Of a DNA stretch of 64,000 nt, positions 1 to 10,235 are shown in pieces (within the stretch, counting starts at the first letter, position 1; every line of letters starts with the position of its first letter). The stretch is taken from assembly GCF_000006405.1 (NCBI RefSeq), contig NW_003207677.1, positions 932,030 to 996,029 on the forward strand, in the 5' to 3' direction. The position numbers and the translations under genes were made by a program. A model generated the notes under the pieces. That model was given only the letters and a program-made list of their open reading frames with translations, was not told where the DNA came from and made no database searches. Source of the DNA: Perkinsus marinus ATCC 50983. Lineage: Eukaryota > Perkinsozoa > Perkinsida > Perkinsidae.

Positions 1-872
1 TGATAGTCTTCAGGCGAAAGATCATGATACCTTTCAGCATCCAAACGTACAACACAAGACGTAGTGAATTTGAGGACCTGACCAAAACAATATCTTAGCG
101 GAGCGATGCAAAACTATCATCGCTATTACCTCATATTCTGCTGAGGGGTTCGGAGGGCCCTCTAGTATAACTTGATACCGTAATGGTATGCCAGAAGTAC
201 TACTAGACGAGTCCATTGTACCCTCTTCCTCCGATATAAAAGGAACTGGCGGCGACATTAGCATCATCATCGGAGCGCTAGGTGGCAGGCCAGTGAAGCA
301 GCATGGTGATGGGGGCGCGTGAATCCGAACAAACGTATTATTCGGTGCCCTATGATAAATACCGTTCAAGGTGAGCTCCAACACATAGTCAACCTAAAAA
401 TTAAGATTCAAATATCGCTTCGCTCCGCTAATATTATTACCATCTCATTTCTGCTTATACAATACTCACGTACGTCCACTTTCACGACACTGCAACCCGA
501 TACTTCAATTTTTTCCGTAACTCCGTCTTTAATTGAAATGATCTTAGCATCGACAAAATGCTGCTTCGCTTCGCTAACTATCAACTCATCTTCTTCAACT
601 TCCAACAACGTCAATGATTCCTCGTTGAATCGACTACCCGTATCTTCCGTATCAGCGCACAGCGAAGATTTTCCCACTCCCACTGCAGGCCAATTCTCCT
701 TCAGAGTGGCCGGTATATTAGGCGAAGTCACAACAGCCGAAGTTTCTCCCAAACCCCCGACAACTTCTTCCGAACTTTCACTGAGTGATGGTAGGACTAC
801 GGGATTCGATATAGCTTCCGAAACAGACATTTTTGACAATCCGAAATAATAGGGAATTCCTGGAAAGCACAT
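1..872 (-). CDS. Hypothetical protein, C-terminal end outside the window
   Basis: I do not recognise this protein. On the minus strand an acidic, Ser/Glu-rich exon (possible starts at 872 or at the ATG at 828) runs to about 470. It joins through an intron ending in TTTTTAG near 397 to an exon with the peptide LELTLNGIYHRAPNNTFVRI. A further intron near 80-140 leads into FTTSCVVRLDAERYHDLSPE, which runs off the left edge. Removing the introns keeps one frame open, which supports real coding. No domain, signal peptide or membrane segment is evident. The start is uncertain between two in-frame ATGs 44 nt apart. Confidence 0.5.
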
Positions 873-895
873 CCGGAAGAATTTAAAATGAACCC

Positions 896-1700
896 AACAC
901 TATAATCAATAAGTGATGAAACGCAGAGGCTCTCTAGTATAATGACGAGCTCCGTCACGCGCCACGAAATTCACCCATCACTTTCCACCTTTGTGGGAAA
1001 TAAAACTTCGCTCCGCCTCCATATCAACCTTATGTAAAAAAGATATTTCTCGCGCGCTACTACAAGATTAGAAAAGATGCTTTTTCTCCACGACTTGTAA
1101 TTGTCGCCAAACATACAAACCACCGACGACGACTACTATGATACCTGACCGAAAAATTGAGGAAATGCAAGATTTAACGAGATTGCAAGATGCTCCTTAC
1201 AAAGCATAAAGAGCTTATTCGCCAAACTATGCGAACTGCTGATGGAATCTTCCAAATCATCACTTATCAGCGAACTGACGAAAATGCACAAACATGCAAC
1301 GCTTCGCTCCGCCTGTAGATATTACCGTCCATCATTACCATCAACCTTGGTTAACTGCTCTCTAACCTTCTCAACACGGTCCTGACAATGACGCACAGTG
1401 AAGATTTCATCCAACATACACAACCGATGATACACATAAAATAAAAAATAAAAAATAAAATAAAGTTATTCCCCTTAACAGTCTCAATCTCCCTAGCATG
1501 CAATTACAAATTAATACACAAATAAAATCGCAATCCATCCAAGTTGTTCCTCGAATAAATCAAGTTGACGTGAACGTTTGTGCGGTGACCTCCTTCTACC
1601 ACCATTACTGTGAGAACTATCACGCTTTCAGCCATCCCCTTAAACGAAGTATACATAAACGCGTCACGACCAATTCCATTCAGAGACTCCCCTTGTGTGA
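896..1700. other. Intergenic, no gene seen
   Basis: No supported exon on either strand. The stretch is AT-rich and has A/T runs near 1440-1470. The word CTTCGCTCCGC recurs at about 418, 1008 and 1299. I assign no function to it. Confidence 0.4.
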
Positions 1701-1704
1701 TACC

Positions 1705-1965
1705 TTATGATCGCCGGATTCCCGCGTGAGCATCTCCTTTAAACCAACCATCTGATTCTTCAACACAGACAGTCCACCCGAACCTACAACATATCCTCAA
1801 AATCTTCCCTGTGCGTTGATAATAATAACAACAATAAAAGATACCTTCCTCAGTAGCTTTGATTTCCTTCCTCAATTGCTTCATTCGTGACTCCAAATCG
1901 ATAACTTGATGAGTAATTCTACCTGAACGAAAATCGCAAATCCACAAACTAATCGCCACCATCGT

Positions 1966-2051
<86 letters not shown>

Positions 2052-2570
2052 CTACTCCTACTCCTACTCCTACTACTACTCCTACTCCTACTCCTACTCC
2101 TACTCCTACTCCTACTCCTACTCCTACTCCTACTCCTACTCCTACTCCTACTCCTACTCCTACTCCTACTCCTACTCCTACTCCTACTCCTACTCCTACT
2201 CCTACTCCTACTCCTACTCCTACTCCTACTCCTACTCCTACTACTACTACTACTACTACTACTATTACTACCGAGCTGAGCATGGACCTTAGCCAGTTCT
2301 GGCTGGGTTGTCTGTATGTAGTTGAGGAGTATCTCAGTGACCTTCTGGAGAGCCAAAGTCTGTTGAAAGGTATCCTCACCAATGTCCTTCGTCAGTAGCT
2401 GACATCAACGAGAACAACTACAGCGCGGATGAGATCACCGAATTTTAAAACGTCGTATATCGATTCATATTGCTGATAACGAGAGTTGATCTTTGAATAC
2501 CCGATATTGCATACTGTTCTAGTTGCGGCACGTTAGGCGCTATTGTCGCCTTCGCGATCTTATAGTGTAC
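1705..2570 (-). CDS. Possible coiled-coil protein interrupted by a microsatellite intron
   Basis: Minus-strand exon chain. An open stretch from about 2570 reads through YQQYESIYDVLKFGDLIRA. A short intron ends at about 2400, followed by LLTKDIGEDTFQQTLALQKV and on to LAKVHAQLG near 2270. A donor (GTAGTAATAG) then opens straight into the trinucleotide array. Beyond it the exon THQVIDLESRMKQLRKEIKA looks like a coiled coil and leads to a stop at 1705. I do not recognise the family. The long Ser-Arg or Gly-Val frames through the array are best read as intronic repeat, not protein. The 5' end is not fixed, and exon boundaries around the repeat are inferred. Confidence 0.4.
1966..2271. repeat. CTA / CTCCTA microsatellite array
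   Basis: About 85 nt of nearly pure (CTA)n are followed by about 190 nt of (CTCCTA)n, then a short (CTA)n tail. The array sits in the probable intron of the coiled-coil gene. Short triplet runs of the same kind are common in other introns of this window. Confidence 0.95.
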
Positions 2571-2906
2571 TAAAACTACATATGCCATGCCTCTGAAGTG
2601 AATCAAATTTTATATATGTTTCACTTGCTATTGTCTTCTCTCTATAATATCTTTATTGCTACTACTCATCGTAGCCGTTACAATTAGTCCCTATCGGAAA
2701 ATAATTGTTAACTAACCAGCCTGGGACATCACCATTGATCAGTAACTACGAAAAACTAGAATTTGTTATTTCCATCTACATAACAACCTGCTATTGTTTT
2801 CTTAGTAACGTCATACGAGATCCCTTCGCAGGAACTTCTCTTTGAATAGAAAAATGTCACTCAGAGATATACGCTAATGCATAAGCCTTTAATACCAACA
2901 GTTCCC

Positions 2907-4936
2907 TCAGCCTACTTCTTGCCAATCGATCTTCCCACCATCAGAAAGCTCATCAACAACTTCCTGTGATAAGGTCTCTCCTGCTTTATGCATATCCATG
3001 TTGTACCTTAGTTCGAATACACATCTGATCCTATCGACATCATCACACATATATTAATCAAGTGCATGCAGAAAAAGTTATGGGGTAGGGAAGACTACTT
3101 ACACATGCATATCGATGATAGACACCTTCTCAGTGGGGAGAGTTTGTCCACTCCACGACGTAAAGCCAATATAACCAGATGACCTAAAGATGATGATGAT
3201 GTGGAGGAGGAGTGGTATAATACGCCCGACTTACGGCAGTGATACACCTCTCTTTGTGGTGAGGTCACTCCAATGTCTATTCCCATCACGATAACGGACC
3301 ATAATGAGATCCGGACGGACACGAATGCCAATCTAGGAGGGATTGTCTCTAATAAAAGATGAATATAATATACTACTCTAACAGGTGCTCCATTGGCATG
3401 TAGGTTAACCCTAGCTGAAGAGGCACGATCTGGTATGTCCCGGTCGAAGGATATCGTCTGGTCGTTCCTATTGGTGACTACCGAAACTGAGAAAAAATAT
3501 TTATTCAGATAGGGACGGTATCAAACACGATTTTCCCGAAATGAATTTACTTTGCGCATTTTCCACGCAAACTTTTCTCTCATTGTGACGTTTATTACCA
3601 AGTAAAATGATGATGGAAAATGTTAATACGATGGTAAGCGATGATTGTACTTGCCAACTCGTAAGCAAATTCCAATGTATTTTTTTTTCAATTTAGGGTA
3701 AGATAATTACGTCTAACGCTCTTAAAATATAGTATGTAACTTTCGTACACTTTAAAATTGTGTATATAATTCCCATCAGTTGTCGAACTAGAATAGATTT
3801 CCATTAATGGAGTTTCACCCGTTTTACGTGATGTAGCGTGATTCTCTGTGAAAAACGCTATATTGGCGATATGCAGAAATCGTATATTTTTCACTAGTGT
3901 TTTTCATATGAGTAGTTGATGCCGGAGGTTTACCTGTGTATTCATCTCCTGAGGCGCCTTTAGGAGTAAAAACGATACCAAAGCCATCGAAACGTGACTG
4001 AGAAAGACGTTTTACAATGCAGGAAGGAAAACAGAGAATTGAAGATCAGTGTGGAGGGGAAGAACTTGCAAAGTGTGTTGTTTGGAACATGAAAACTGCG
4101 AGAAAACTTTGGAAAATTCTCATCGTTTTTTCTGTACACTCCTGCCCAAATTCGTATGAAAACTAGAGAGGAGTCCTCTGAGCTCAGCTGAGGAGAGCGA
4201 ACATGAATTCCAACACTGTTGAAGGTAAATTGAGAAATATATTTTTTTGACGTTTTTACTCACCTTCTGGCCGAGAAGGGAATAATCAAGTGCGTTGAAG
4301 GCTGCTCTCCAATCTTTCTTATTGTCACCTTTTTGTAGTTCGTCACGAATCTTCGAAAACTCAGCAGTATAGTTCATCGTAGTAAACCTAAAGTAGTCGT
4401 CCAAACGATGCTGCTAGTAGTTCTCACCATAAAGCGAAACCCGAGTCGCGACTTCCAGATGGACCATCAGTTACCTGACGCGAAATGTACCCCAATCGTA
4501 CATGATTCGTATCTTGCCATGTCGAACCTAAGATACTTACCGAGAGATCGAATAGGATTTCGAAGTCGGTGGTTTCTATAGGCATGGTGTGCATGAATAT
4601 ACCGTATCTTTGTGCGATACTAGGATTGAGTATAACATGATCATCCGTAGCGACTGTGGCACCGTTCATAAACCAATCACCTAATTTGATATTATATCTA
4701 TTCCTTATCTATAATCTTACCAAGTGTGTTGGAGTATGTTAATGGGCTGACAAAGCTGTGCCTCATGAGTTCCATCCGTCTACCCCAGTCTAAAAGTTGA
4801 AATTGAGGTGGTCAATGAGTTTACATCTCTTACGGTGTCGTCGGCTTCGGTAGTATGGTGCAGCATCATCCTCAGCAACGACACAAAACACCAGCAACCA
4901 CAAGACGATGAAAAATAGTGCTGATCGACGAATCAT
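2907..4936 (-). CDS. Soluble L-type (ERGIC-53/VIP36-like) lectin
   Basis: Secretory-pathway lectin of the legume-lectin fold, a family that binds high-mannose N-glycans in the ER/Golgi. The ATG at 4934-4936 opens a signal peptide, MIRRSALFFIVLWLLVFCVV. Exons then give in order RHSFVSPLTYSNTLGDWFMN, GATVATDDHVILNPSIAQRY, FEILFDLSV, DSGFALWFTTMNY, GFGIVFTPKGASGDEY, then IMVRYRDGNRHWSDL and GYIGFTSWSGQTLPTEKVSI. This is the usual order of the family core, including the strand before the glycine-rich GxxxGFTS turn. The C-terminus is short (ending KIDWQEVG, stop 2907-2909). I see no transmembrane helix or KKxx/FF export tail, so the product looks luminal or secreted rather than a cargo receptor. 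Introns are 50-90 nt. One (around 3185-3240) holds the motif ATACCACTCC on the coding strand. Confidence 0.82.
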
Positions 4937-5224
4937 TGAATATCCAAAGGCCCACTATGGTAAGATGCAAAGTAGGCCCGCGCGTTTCCGCGTCTCTCAA
5001 CTCCAACCCTCCATCTTGCCACCAAAAATCTCATCGAAATAATTGTAAGTCTCGCTCGCCATTCTAATCGATTGGTCATTAGCGAGGTGCCCGAGCCGTC
5101 CAAAGGCCTCTTCACCGGTCCGGGCGTTCGATAAGACGTATCGATGTTTAGAAATATATTGGCATAGGCAGTTCCGTCAAGTGTACAGTAGTAGTGGAGG
5201 TAGTATACGTGACGATTCTACGAA
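4937..5224. other. Divergent intergenic region between lectin and eS30
   Basis: About 360 nt separate the start codons of two divergently transcribed genes (4936 on minus, 5301 on plus). No exon is supported here. A GGAGTGGTAT word lies at its right end. Confidence 0.4.
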
Positions 5225-5234
5225 GGAGTGGTAT
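5225..5234 (+). promoter_or_regulatory. GGAGTGGTAT motif upstream of eS30
   Basis: Exact 10-mer 67-76 nt upstream of the eS30 ATG, reading toward the gene. The same word in the same sense lies upstream of TIM23 and the FoP-like gene, and a 9/10 match lies upstream of the RNase kappa-like gene. A promoter role is inferred from position only. Confidence 0.4.
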
Positions 5235-5300
5235 GATTATAAGGTTGGTAGAGTATGCTGTGATAGGTAGTTATAGGCTCTTCCTGTTGTTGTTGTTACC

Positions 5301-5541
5301 ATGGGAAAAGTTCACGGATCGTTAGCTCGTGCCGGTAAGGTTAAGAATCAGACTCCTAAGGTCCCCAAGCAGGAGAAGAAGAAGGCTATCACTGGTATTG
5401 TTATTACTGCGGCTCATACCACTCCTTTCCCTCATCGTCATTCTCTCAGGTCGTGCTCGTAAGCGCATGCAGTACAACCGTCGTTTCTCGGCTAAGGTGA
5501 CCGGTGGTCCCAAGAGAGGCCCTAACTCGAACCAGAAGTAA
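5301..5541 (+). CDS. RPS30: 40S ribosomal protein eS30 (S30)
   Basis: Small-subunit ribosomal protein. The ATG at 5301 gives [20 protein letters not shown], then after a 55-nt intron (5395-5449) [16 protein letters not shown] and a [11 protein letters not shown] tail; stop 5539-5541. The product is 62 residues, the normal mature S30 length. There is no ubiquitin-like FUBI domain in front, unlike the animal fusion and like fungal or plant genes. The intron splits a Gly codon and contains ATACCACTCC. The 5' flank carries the complementary word. Confidence 0.96.
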
Positions 5542-5679
5542 ACGAGTTGATTTACGAACTGTATCATCATCGTAATAGCTCGACTGCCTACTACTTCTAG
5601 TCAGTAGCTTGTTGGGTTGTTAAATCGTAAAGTGACGGTGGAGTGGTATCAGTTAATATTATTATCTTCCGCTGTCTCG

Positions 5680-5909
5680 TAGTACCAGAAAGTACTGCGG
5701 CGGGGTGGTAGGGGGTTCAGGGGATAATCAGGATGGAGTAGAGCAACAAGACGAGTTTGATCATCACATATTGTTGTCATCATCCTACGATGAGGAAGAG
5801 TTACGGTATCCATTACGGATGAGTGAAGGTGGAGGAGGATGGAGGTAGGCCTAGTGGTAGTAGTACTAGAAGGTCTGAGTCTAATAGGCATCTGTACAAT
5901 GTGGAGTAG
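5680..5909 (+). CDS. Possible terminal exons of an unknown small gene
   Basis: Following an acceptor at about 5680, the plus frame reads QDGVEQQDEFDHHILLSSSY and on to RMSEGGGGWR. It splices across a short intron (about 5847-5870) to RSESNRHLYNVE and a stop at 5907-5909. Frame is kept across the splice and the composition is polar, but there is no homology I recognise and no start codon I can place. It could be the 3' part of a gene beginning just after eS30, where another GGAGTGGTAT word lies at 5640-5649. Confidence 0.28.
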
Positions 5910-6230
5910 TGCCTCAACTTGAATTAGCCTCATCACGATAAAAAGGTTGATATGACTTCTCAACGTTTACGAAGCGTTTTACAGTCTACAAGCAAGTTAT
6001 TGAACTTGGTAAAACTATCTCGACGACATTGGTTTGGTTCACATTGTGAATAGTTTTTTTCTGAAACGACTTAGTCGGTATAGAGACCACCCATCGAAAT
6101 GCCTGCCTTGTATAGTATTAGGGGTAATAGCACAGCTTTGGGTAGTGCCGTGTAATACGACTCCATAATCGTGTTGTATTATTACTACTCCTAATGGCAT
6201 TTGTATGGTGAATAGCGAGCAGTAGTAGCA

Positions 6231-7897
6231 ATGTGGTGGATCTTTTCTGGTCGTCCCTCCCCTTCACTTTGGCATTCGTATGTTTATTTCAGCCGTATGG
6301 AGTCGGTGGACTCTTGTAATGGTGAAGTTGATGATACATCTCCTAATCGGATTGCCCAAAATGCTGATGAATATTTTGCGGGACGGGGAAGGGGGAAGAG
6401 GCGAAGTCGAAGTGGTAGTGGAGTGATGCTCTCTTCCTGTCCAGCAGAAGTCTTGACGGCGGTGGCGGGTGCTCAAATGGCGCCGCCACCGGGGATCGAA
6501 CCTGCGTCTACTCCTCCCAAGGTCAGCATCCTACCATCAGAGACTGAGGTACGTCTTGATCTGCTTTGATTATTCTCAAGATTATTTTTAGAGTGTCCAC
6601 AGCGAGCCACCAGTAGTGGCAGGATCCGTACCTAATCCGTATCATATCATGATGGAGGGTAAGATTTCACCCACCTTTGCTTGCCCTTCGGGACTCTCCT
6701 CCTTACAGCTGAGCCCTCGGCCCCCGCGATCCCCTTCGTCGCCTTCAAACTCATCGGTGAGGGTGCTTCAGCTGAGAGCTCACCAAATCAGGTAATACGC
6801 CCGAGTTGAAGTTGATTTACATTTCCATCGCCTTGTATTCAGCCTCAGCCGTCCTCACTGGACTATCTGGCACCACTAGAGGCGACCATAATGCATCGAC
6901 AGGCTGCAATGGGGAGGAGAGGTAAGGTCTAGAGGTAGGTAATAGTAGTAGTATTCTATTACAGGTGGTTTGAGGCATGGTCGGTCGATATTGGAAAGGG
7001 TCAATTTGGTGGAGGAGAGTGACAATAGTGATGCTGAGGACGAAGGTATGAGGGAATCATCTTGCTGTACTCTTTATGCTACATGGGTGTACGTCCGGCT
7101 TGCTTTGGAATTGGTTTGGAAGAGTCTTGTAGAATGCTTTATGAAATTGATAAGTGTTTCTACTCGTTTTTAATACAATCCTAGCAGGCTGAAGAGGGAG
7201 ATCGTCGGCGATGTAGCATTTATTAGGAAATGGTGTGGTTGTTTGTTAGTTCGTCCATTGTTTTGACGTGTCAGTTAACGTCCCACTTGAAGCAAAGCAG
7301 GGCGGGGTAGTGGCTGAGTTAGCAGGAGGAGGAGGAGGCTCGCAGGTAATCCGACTTGCTGTACGATATTCCGAGATTGTGGTTCAAGGGACTTCGTGGT
7401 TGTGGCAGTCAGTAGTGATTATTGAATCTTGCGCTCTTGTGTCCCCTTTGTTAGTAGTAGTGGTTTAGGCTAGTTGTTGTGTGCTCAGCCCTCGGGGATC
7501 GATGCGTTAGCGAGGCTTCAGATGAGCATGATGAATCAGCATAGGAAGAAGCAGGAGAGGGGTAGTGACTTAGATGGAAAAATGTTGGGTGTCGGGATCG
7601 AACCGGGGTTCTCTGTGTGTAGGTCGGGTCTATTCCCATCGCACCATCTTGGAGCGGCTTAATTTACTTGAAGAGAGCGATGATGATGATGATGACGGCG
7701 GGGGTATCGTGTCCGGTACTGGGACGAGTAGTAGTCCATCTCAAGACGTATCGAGTTCCTCCCCTGAGGATTCGTCTAGTGGCGGCGAACAGCAGCAGCA
7801 GCAGGTGGTCATCGAGGAAGCTGATGGGGTAGTATGGGGAAGGGTGGGGTGGCTTCAGGAGGGTGTTTGTCGGAGGTCTTGGCAGTTACTTAGGTAA
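6231..7897 (+). CDS. Unknown protein with an internally duplicated module
   Basis: A multi-exon plus-strand gene that I cannot assign to a family. The first exon can start at 6231 or at the in-frame ATG of MESVDSCNGEVDD. It is polar and basic, with RGRGKRRSRSGSG. Two related modules follow: one near 6845-7050 (SSLDYLAPLEATIMHRQAA, then ILERVNLVEESDNSDAEDEG) and one near 7480-7700 (SGIDALARLQMSMMNQHRKK, then ILERLNLLEESDDDDDDGGG). Each is split by an intron at the same place, which indicates a tandem duplication that included the intron. The C-terminus is Ser/Gln-rich and acidic (stop 7895-7897). Exons between the modules (7050-7480) are poorly resolved, so these could be two tandem genes. The intron of the second copy holds antisense tRNA-like sequence. 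Confidence 0.42.
6485..6545 (-). repeat. tRNA-like sequence (B-box), antisense
   Basis: The minus strand reads a B-box GGTTCGATCCCC preceded by D/anticodon-like sequence. The T-stem pairs poorly. It lies inside what reads as open frame of the duplicated-module gene, so it is either exonised or the exon boundary is wrong here. Confidence 0.3.
7562..7622 (-). repeat. tRNA-like sequence filling an intron, antisense
   Basis: A 61-nt intron of the duplicated-module gene whose complement contains ACACAGAG followed by CCCCGGTTCGATCCCG. The intron at 43672-43726 in another gene contains the related ACACAGAAAAGG followed by CTCCGGTTCGATTCCG, so the two are members of one family. Confidence 0.5.
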
Positions 7898-8011
7898 GGC
7901 CAGCAGTTGTTATCACTGACGGTCACTAAGAATCCGAGTGATGATGTAAACCTTAAATTGACCAACGACCTTTCTATCACCACAACTGTACGAACGTTGC
8001 CTTGTTAGGTT

Positions 8012-9200
8012 ATGGCTCGATCCTCCTCGTCGATTGGTACGGATTATGACACTCCAAGAGGCGATAGGAAAATGGTAGGGAATAGAAGGAAGAGGCGGAG
8101 GGCCGATCGAGGTAACTGTGGATACTTGTGTATCGATTGAGATGATGATGATGATGGTGATAGATTCATTACCTCGGATTCGACTACGGCCTCCTTTAGA
8201 CCTACAAGAAACAGCTCACGAGGTACGGGGGTCTTTGGTAATGTGCGATTTGACGGTTTTTGTATCAGATTTTTCCGCGTATCTTCCTCGGGGGTCACCT
8301 TGTGGCTCGTAATAGAGAGCTGCTGCATAAATATAACATAGCAAGTGTTGTTTGTTGCTGTACTATAACTGAGTATCCTGATGATGCCTTCTTCACATCG
8401 GATGGAATAGATTATTATCGGTGAGTAAAGGTTAGGGGATCGCAGTATGCCTCATCGGAGGTGAGAGTGTTATCCGTGCTTAGCTCAATTAGGAGGTATC
8501 TTGGCTAGTCATCAGCTGTCCCGGGTTCGATTCTAGGCACGGGTTTTTTAATGGTTTTTTACTAACGGCACAAGCGAGTTCAATAGTATTGTTTTTTGTC
8601 ATCATGTTAGAGTCGATGTAGAAGATATGTCCTGTGAACCCATCGATTGGTTTTGGGATGAGGCACACGAGCATATGGATAAGACATTACGGCCTTATAT
8701 GGAGCGCGGTAATAGGGCGGCCTCTAGTGAACCTGTTTTGTATCTTGCAATGAGTGACCTTAGATACGTCACCATCCTGCTCTTCCACCTCTTCCTCAAA
8801 GCCTTCCCCTGGAGGTGTTTTAGTGCATTGTCGAAGTGGAGTGTCTCGTTCGGCCTCCACACTGCTTTCCTATCTTATTAAACGACGGGGCTTGTCCTTG
8901 TATCACGCCCTCACACACGTGAGGCATTGTCGCAATATCCGACCGAATTGTGGATTCTTTGAGAAGTTACAGGAACTCGAAAAGAATCTGCGGCCTGACG
9001 GAAAGAGTACAGTTGATAGGAGGATGTACTTTTCGTGGTATAACAATTGTCGGGACGTAGCGAGAGACGAGGGAGAGACGCTAGAAGAGCCTAGTGATGA
9101 TGATGATACTATAGACAATATTTACTCCAGAGACATAGCTTGGGACGCAGAGCCTCCGATGGTCGACATGTATGCAGGGGAAGAGGGATGGGATTATTAA
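8012..9200 (+). CDS. Dual-specificity protein phosphatase
   Basis: Cysteine phosphatase of the DUSP class, which removes phosphate from Tyr and Ser/Thr. Five exons give an open frame of 286 residues: 8012-8111, 8164-8237, 8269-8420, 8611-8708, 8764-9200. The N-terminus is basic. The catalytic domain begins with IFPRIFLGGHLVARNRELLH, continues to VDVEDMSCEPIDWF (candidate general-acid Asp in VED) and reaches the P-loop HCRSGVSRS. After this comes LIKRRGLSLYHALTHVRHCR. The tail is acidic (EPSDDDDT) and ends EEGWDY. The 31-nt second intron is very short, while the 190-nt third intron carries a tRNA-like insert. Substrate cannot be deduced. Confidence 0.87.
8474..8549 (+). repeat. Full-length tRNA-like element with T6 run, inside a DUSP intron
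   Basis: Positions 8474-8480 (CCGTGCT) pair with the 3' arm ending at 8542 to make a seven-pair acceptor stem. Between them lie A-box-like TAGCTCAATTAGG and B-box GGGTTCGATTC, and TTTTTT follows at once. The anticodon arm is not canonical (no T at position 33), so a degraded tRNA or tRNA-derived retroelement is likelier than a working tRNA. Confidence 0.55.
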
Positions 9201-9359
9201 CGAACGATCTTTAGTTCCTTTTATCATTCTGTATATTTTCAATTCTAGTCGCTTCGTAACCATTAGTGTGTAGTCTCGAGTATTATCATTAGTAGCAGAC
9301 TCAAGTTTGGTGAAGAGGAGGAAGAGGGGGAGGTCGTCTTTGCCATGTAAGTTCTCATA

Positions 9360-10096
9360 ATGGTATCGGTCGGAGGCCAATCAATTCTTGCCCGTGCGGC
9401 GGCGTCATCGTCTATCTTTGGTGGGCTGAGTAGGAGGTCGGCTTACATTGGGCTGGTCTCGGGGCGAGCGCTATTCTCATCGGAAAGGTGAGTGGTGATG
9501 GAATCTTTGGTTGTGGTTGGCAGGAAACGGAGGAGGTGTGATGAATTTCAGACCGGATCCGATGGAATTAGCAGGACGAACTGCAGCTGCAATCAAAGAA
9601 TACCTGCAGATGAGGCGAGAGGAGGTAATGATGGACAGTAGCGCTCGCCCGAGTGATCGATTACGTGAGTTGGCGCACATTTCCGATGGAAATAGGCTTA
9701 GGTTGCTGTGGAACAACAGACGGAAAAAGGAGGGGAGGCGGCAAAAAGTGTCGCAGAGGAAGCTCTGAGGAAACTGGACGAAAACATCAACACGTTCAAC
9801 ACGAAAACACCGGAGGAGTTGGTACGCCTCGTGAAGATATTTCTCGTAGGACCTTCGTCCCTTTCAGTTGATGATCAGTTTTGAGTCTCTTGGCTTCGAT
9901 GGCCTAGAGGAGGTGGAATGCCTCTTGCAGATTGAGGAGACCTTCGATGTTAAGTTGCCCGATGAGGCCTTCAATACGCTGAAGAATGGACAGCAGGTGG
10001 GGAGGGGTGGATGACTTGTGGAGGCGCTGATGGGAATGTTGATAGGCGATGGAGGCGGTAATTCAACAGTTGAAGGAAAAAGAAAAGGAAGAGTGA
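9360..10096 (+). CDS. Mitochondrial acyl-carrier-like protein lacking the phosphopantetheine Ser
   Basis: The ATG at 9360 opens a presequence rich in Arg, Ser and Ala (ILARAAASSSIFGGLSRRSA) typical of mitochondrial import. Charged helical exons follow (MRREE, AVEQQTEKGGEAAKSVAEEA, RKLDENINTFNTKTPEEL). The last part is an acyl-carrier fold: LGFDGLEEVECLLQIEETFD, VKLPDEAFNTLKNGQQ and a short charged helix; stop 10094-10096. In carrier proteins the helix-2 motif is DSL with the Ser carrying 4'-phosphopantetheine. Here it reads DGL, so the product probably cannot be acylated and may be structural. The middle introns are inferred: one acceptor (before PDPMELAGRT) and a donor at GTAATGATGG are the best frame-keeping choices. 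Confidence 0.66.
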
Positions 10097-10151
10097 TAAG
10101 AGCTGCGAATATTTTGTTTCAGTGGACTTTAGTGTTGAGGTGTTGAGTTAA

Positions 10152-10213
10152 TTTGGTGGAGTGGTTAGGGTTGTGAATTTCGCATCGTGACGATCCAGGT
10201 TCCATCCCCGGTA
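10152..10213 (+). repeat. tRNA-like sequence upstream of the STPG start
   Basis: A-box-like TGGTGGAGTGGTTAGGG and B-box GGTTCCATCCCCGG at tRNA spacing, between the ACP-like stop and the ATG at 10236. It may lie in a 5' UTR intron. Confidence 0.45.
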
Positions 10214-10235
10214 GTTCTCTTAAGCCTCTTGTTTT

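Noticed and set aside
1949-2356. Ser-Arg repeat protein or Gly-Val repeat protein on the minus strand
   Set aside because: The frames are simple translations of the CTA/CTCCTA microsatellite. A good donor lies at its edge and flanking exons join better when the array is treated as intron.
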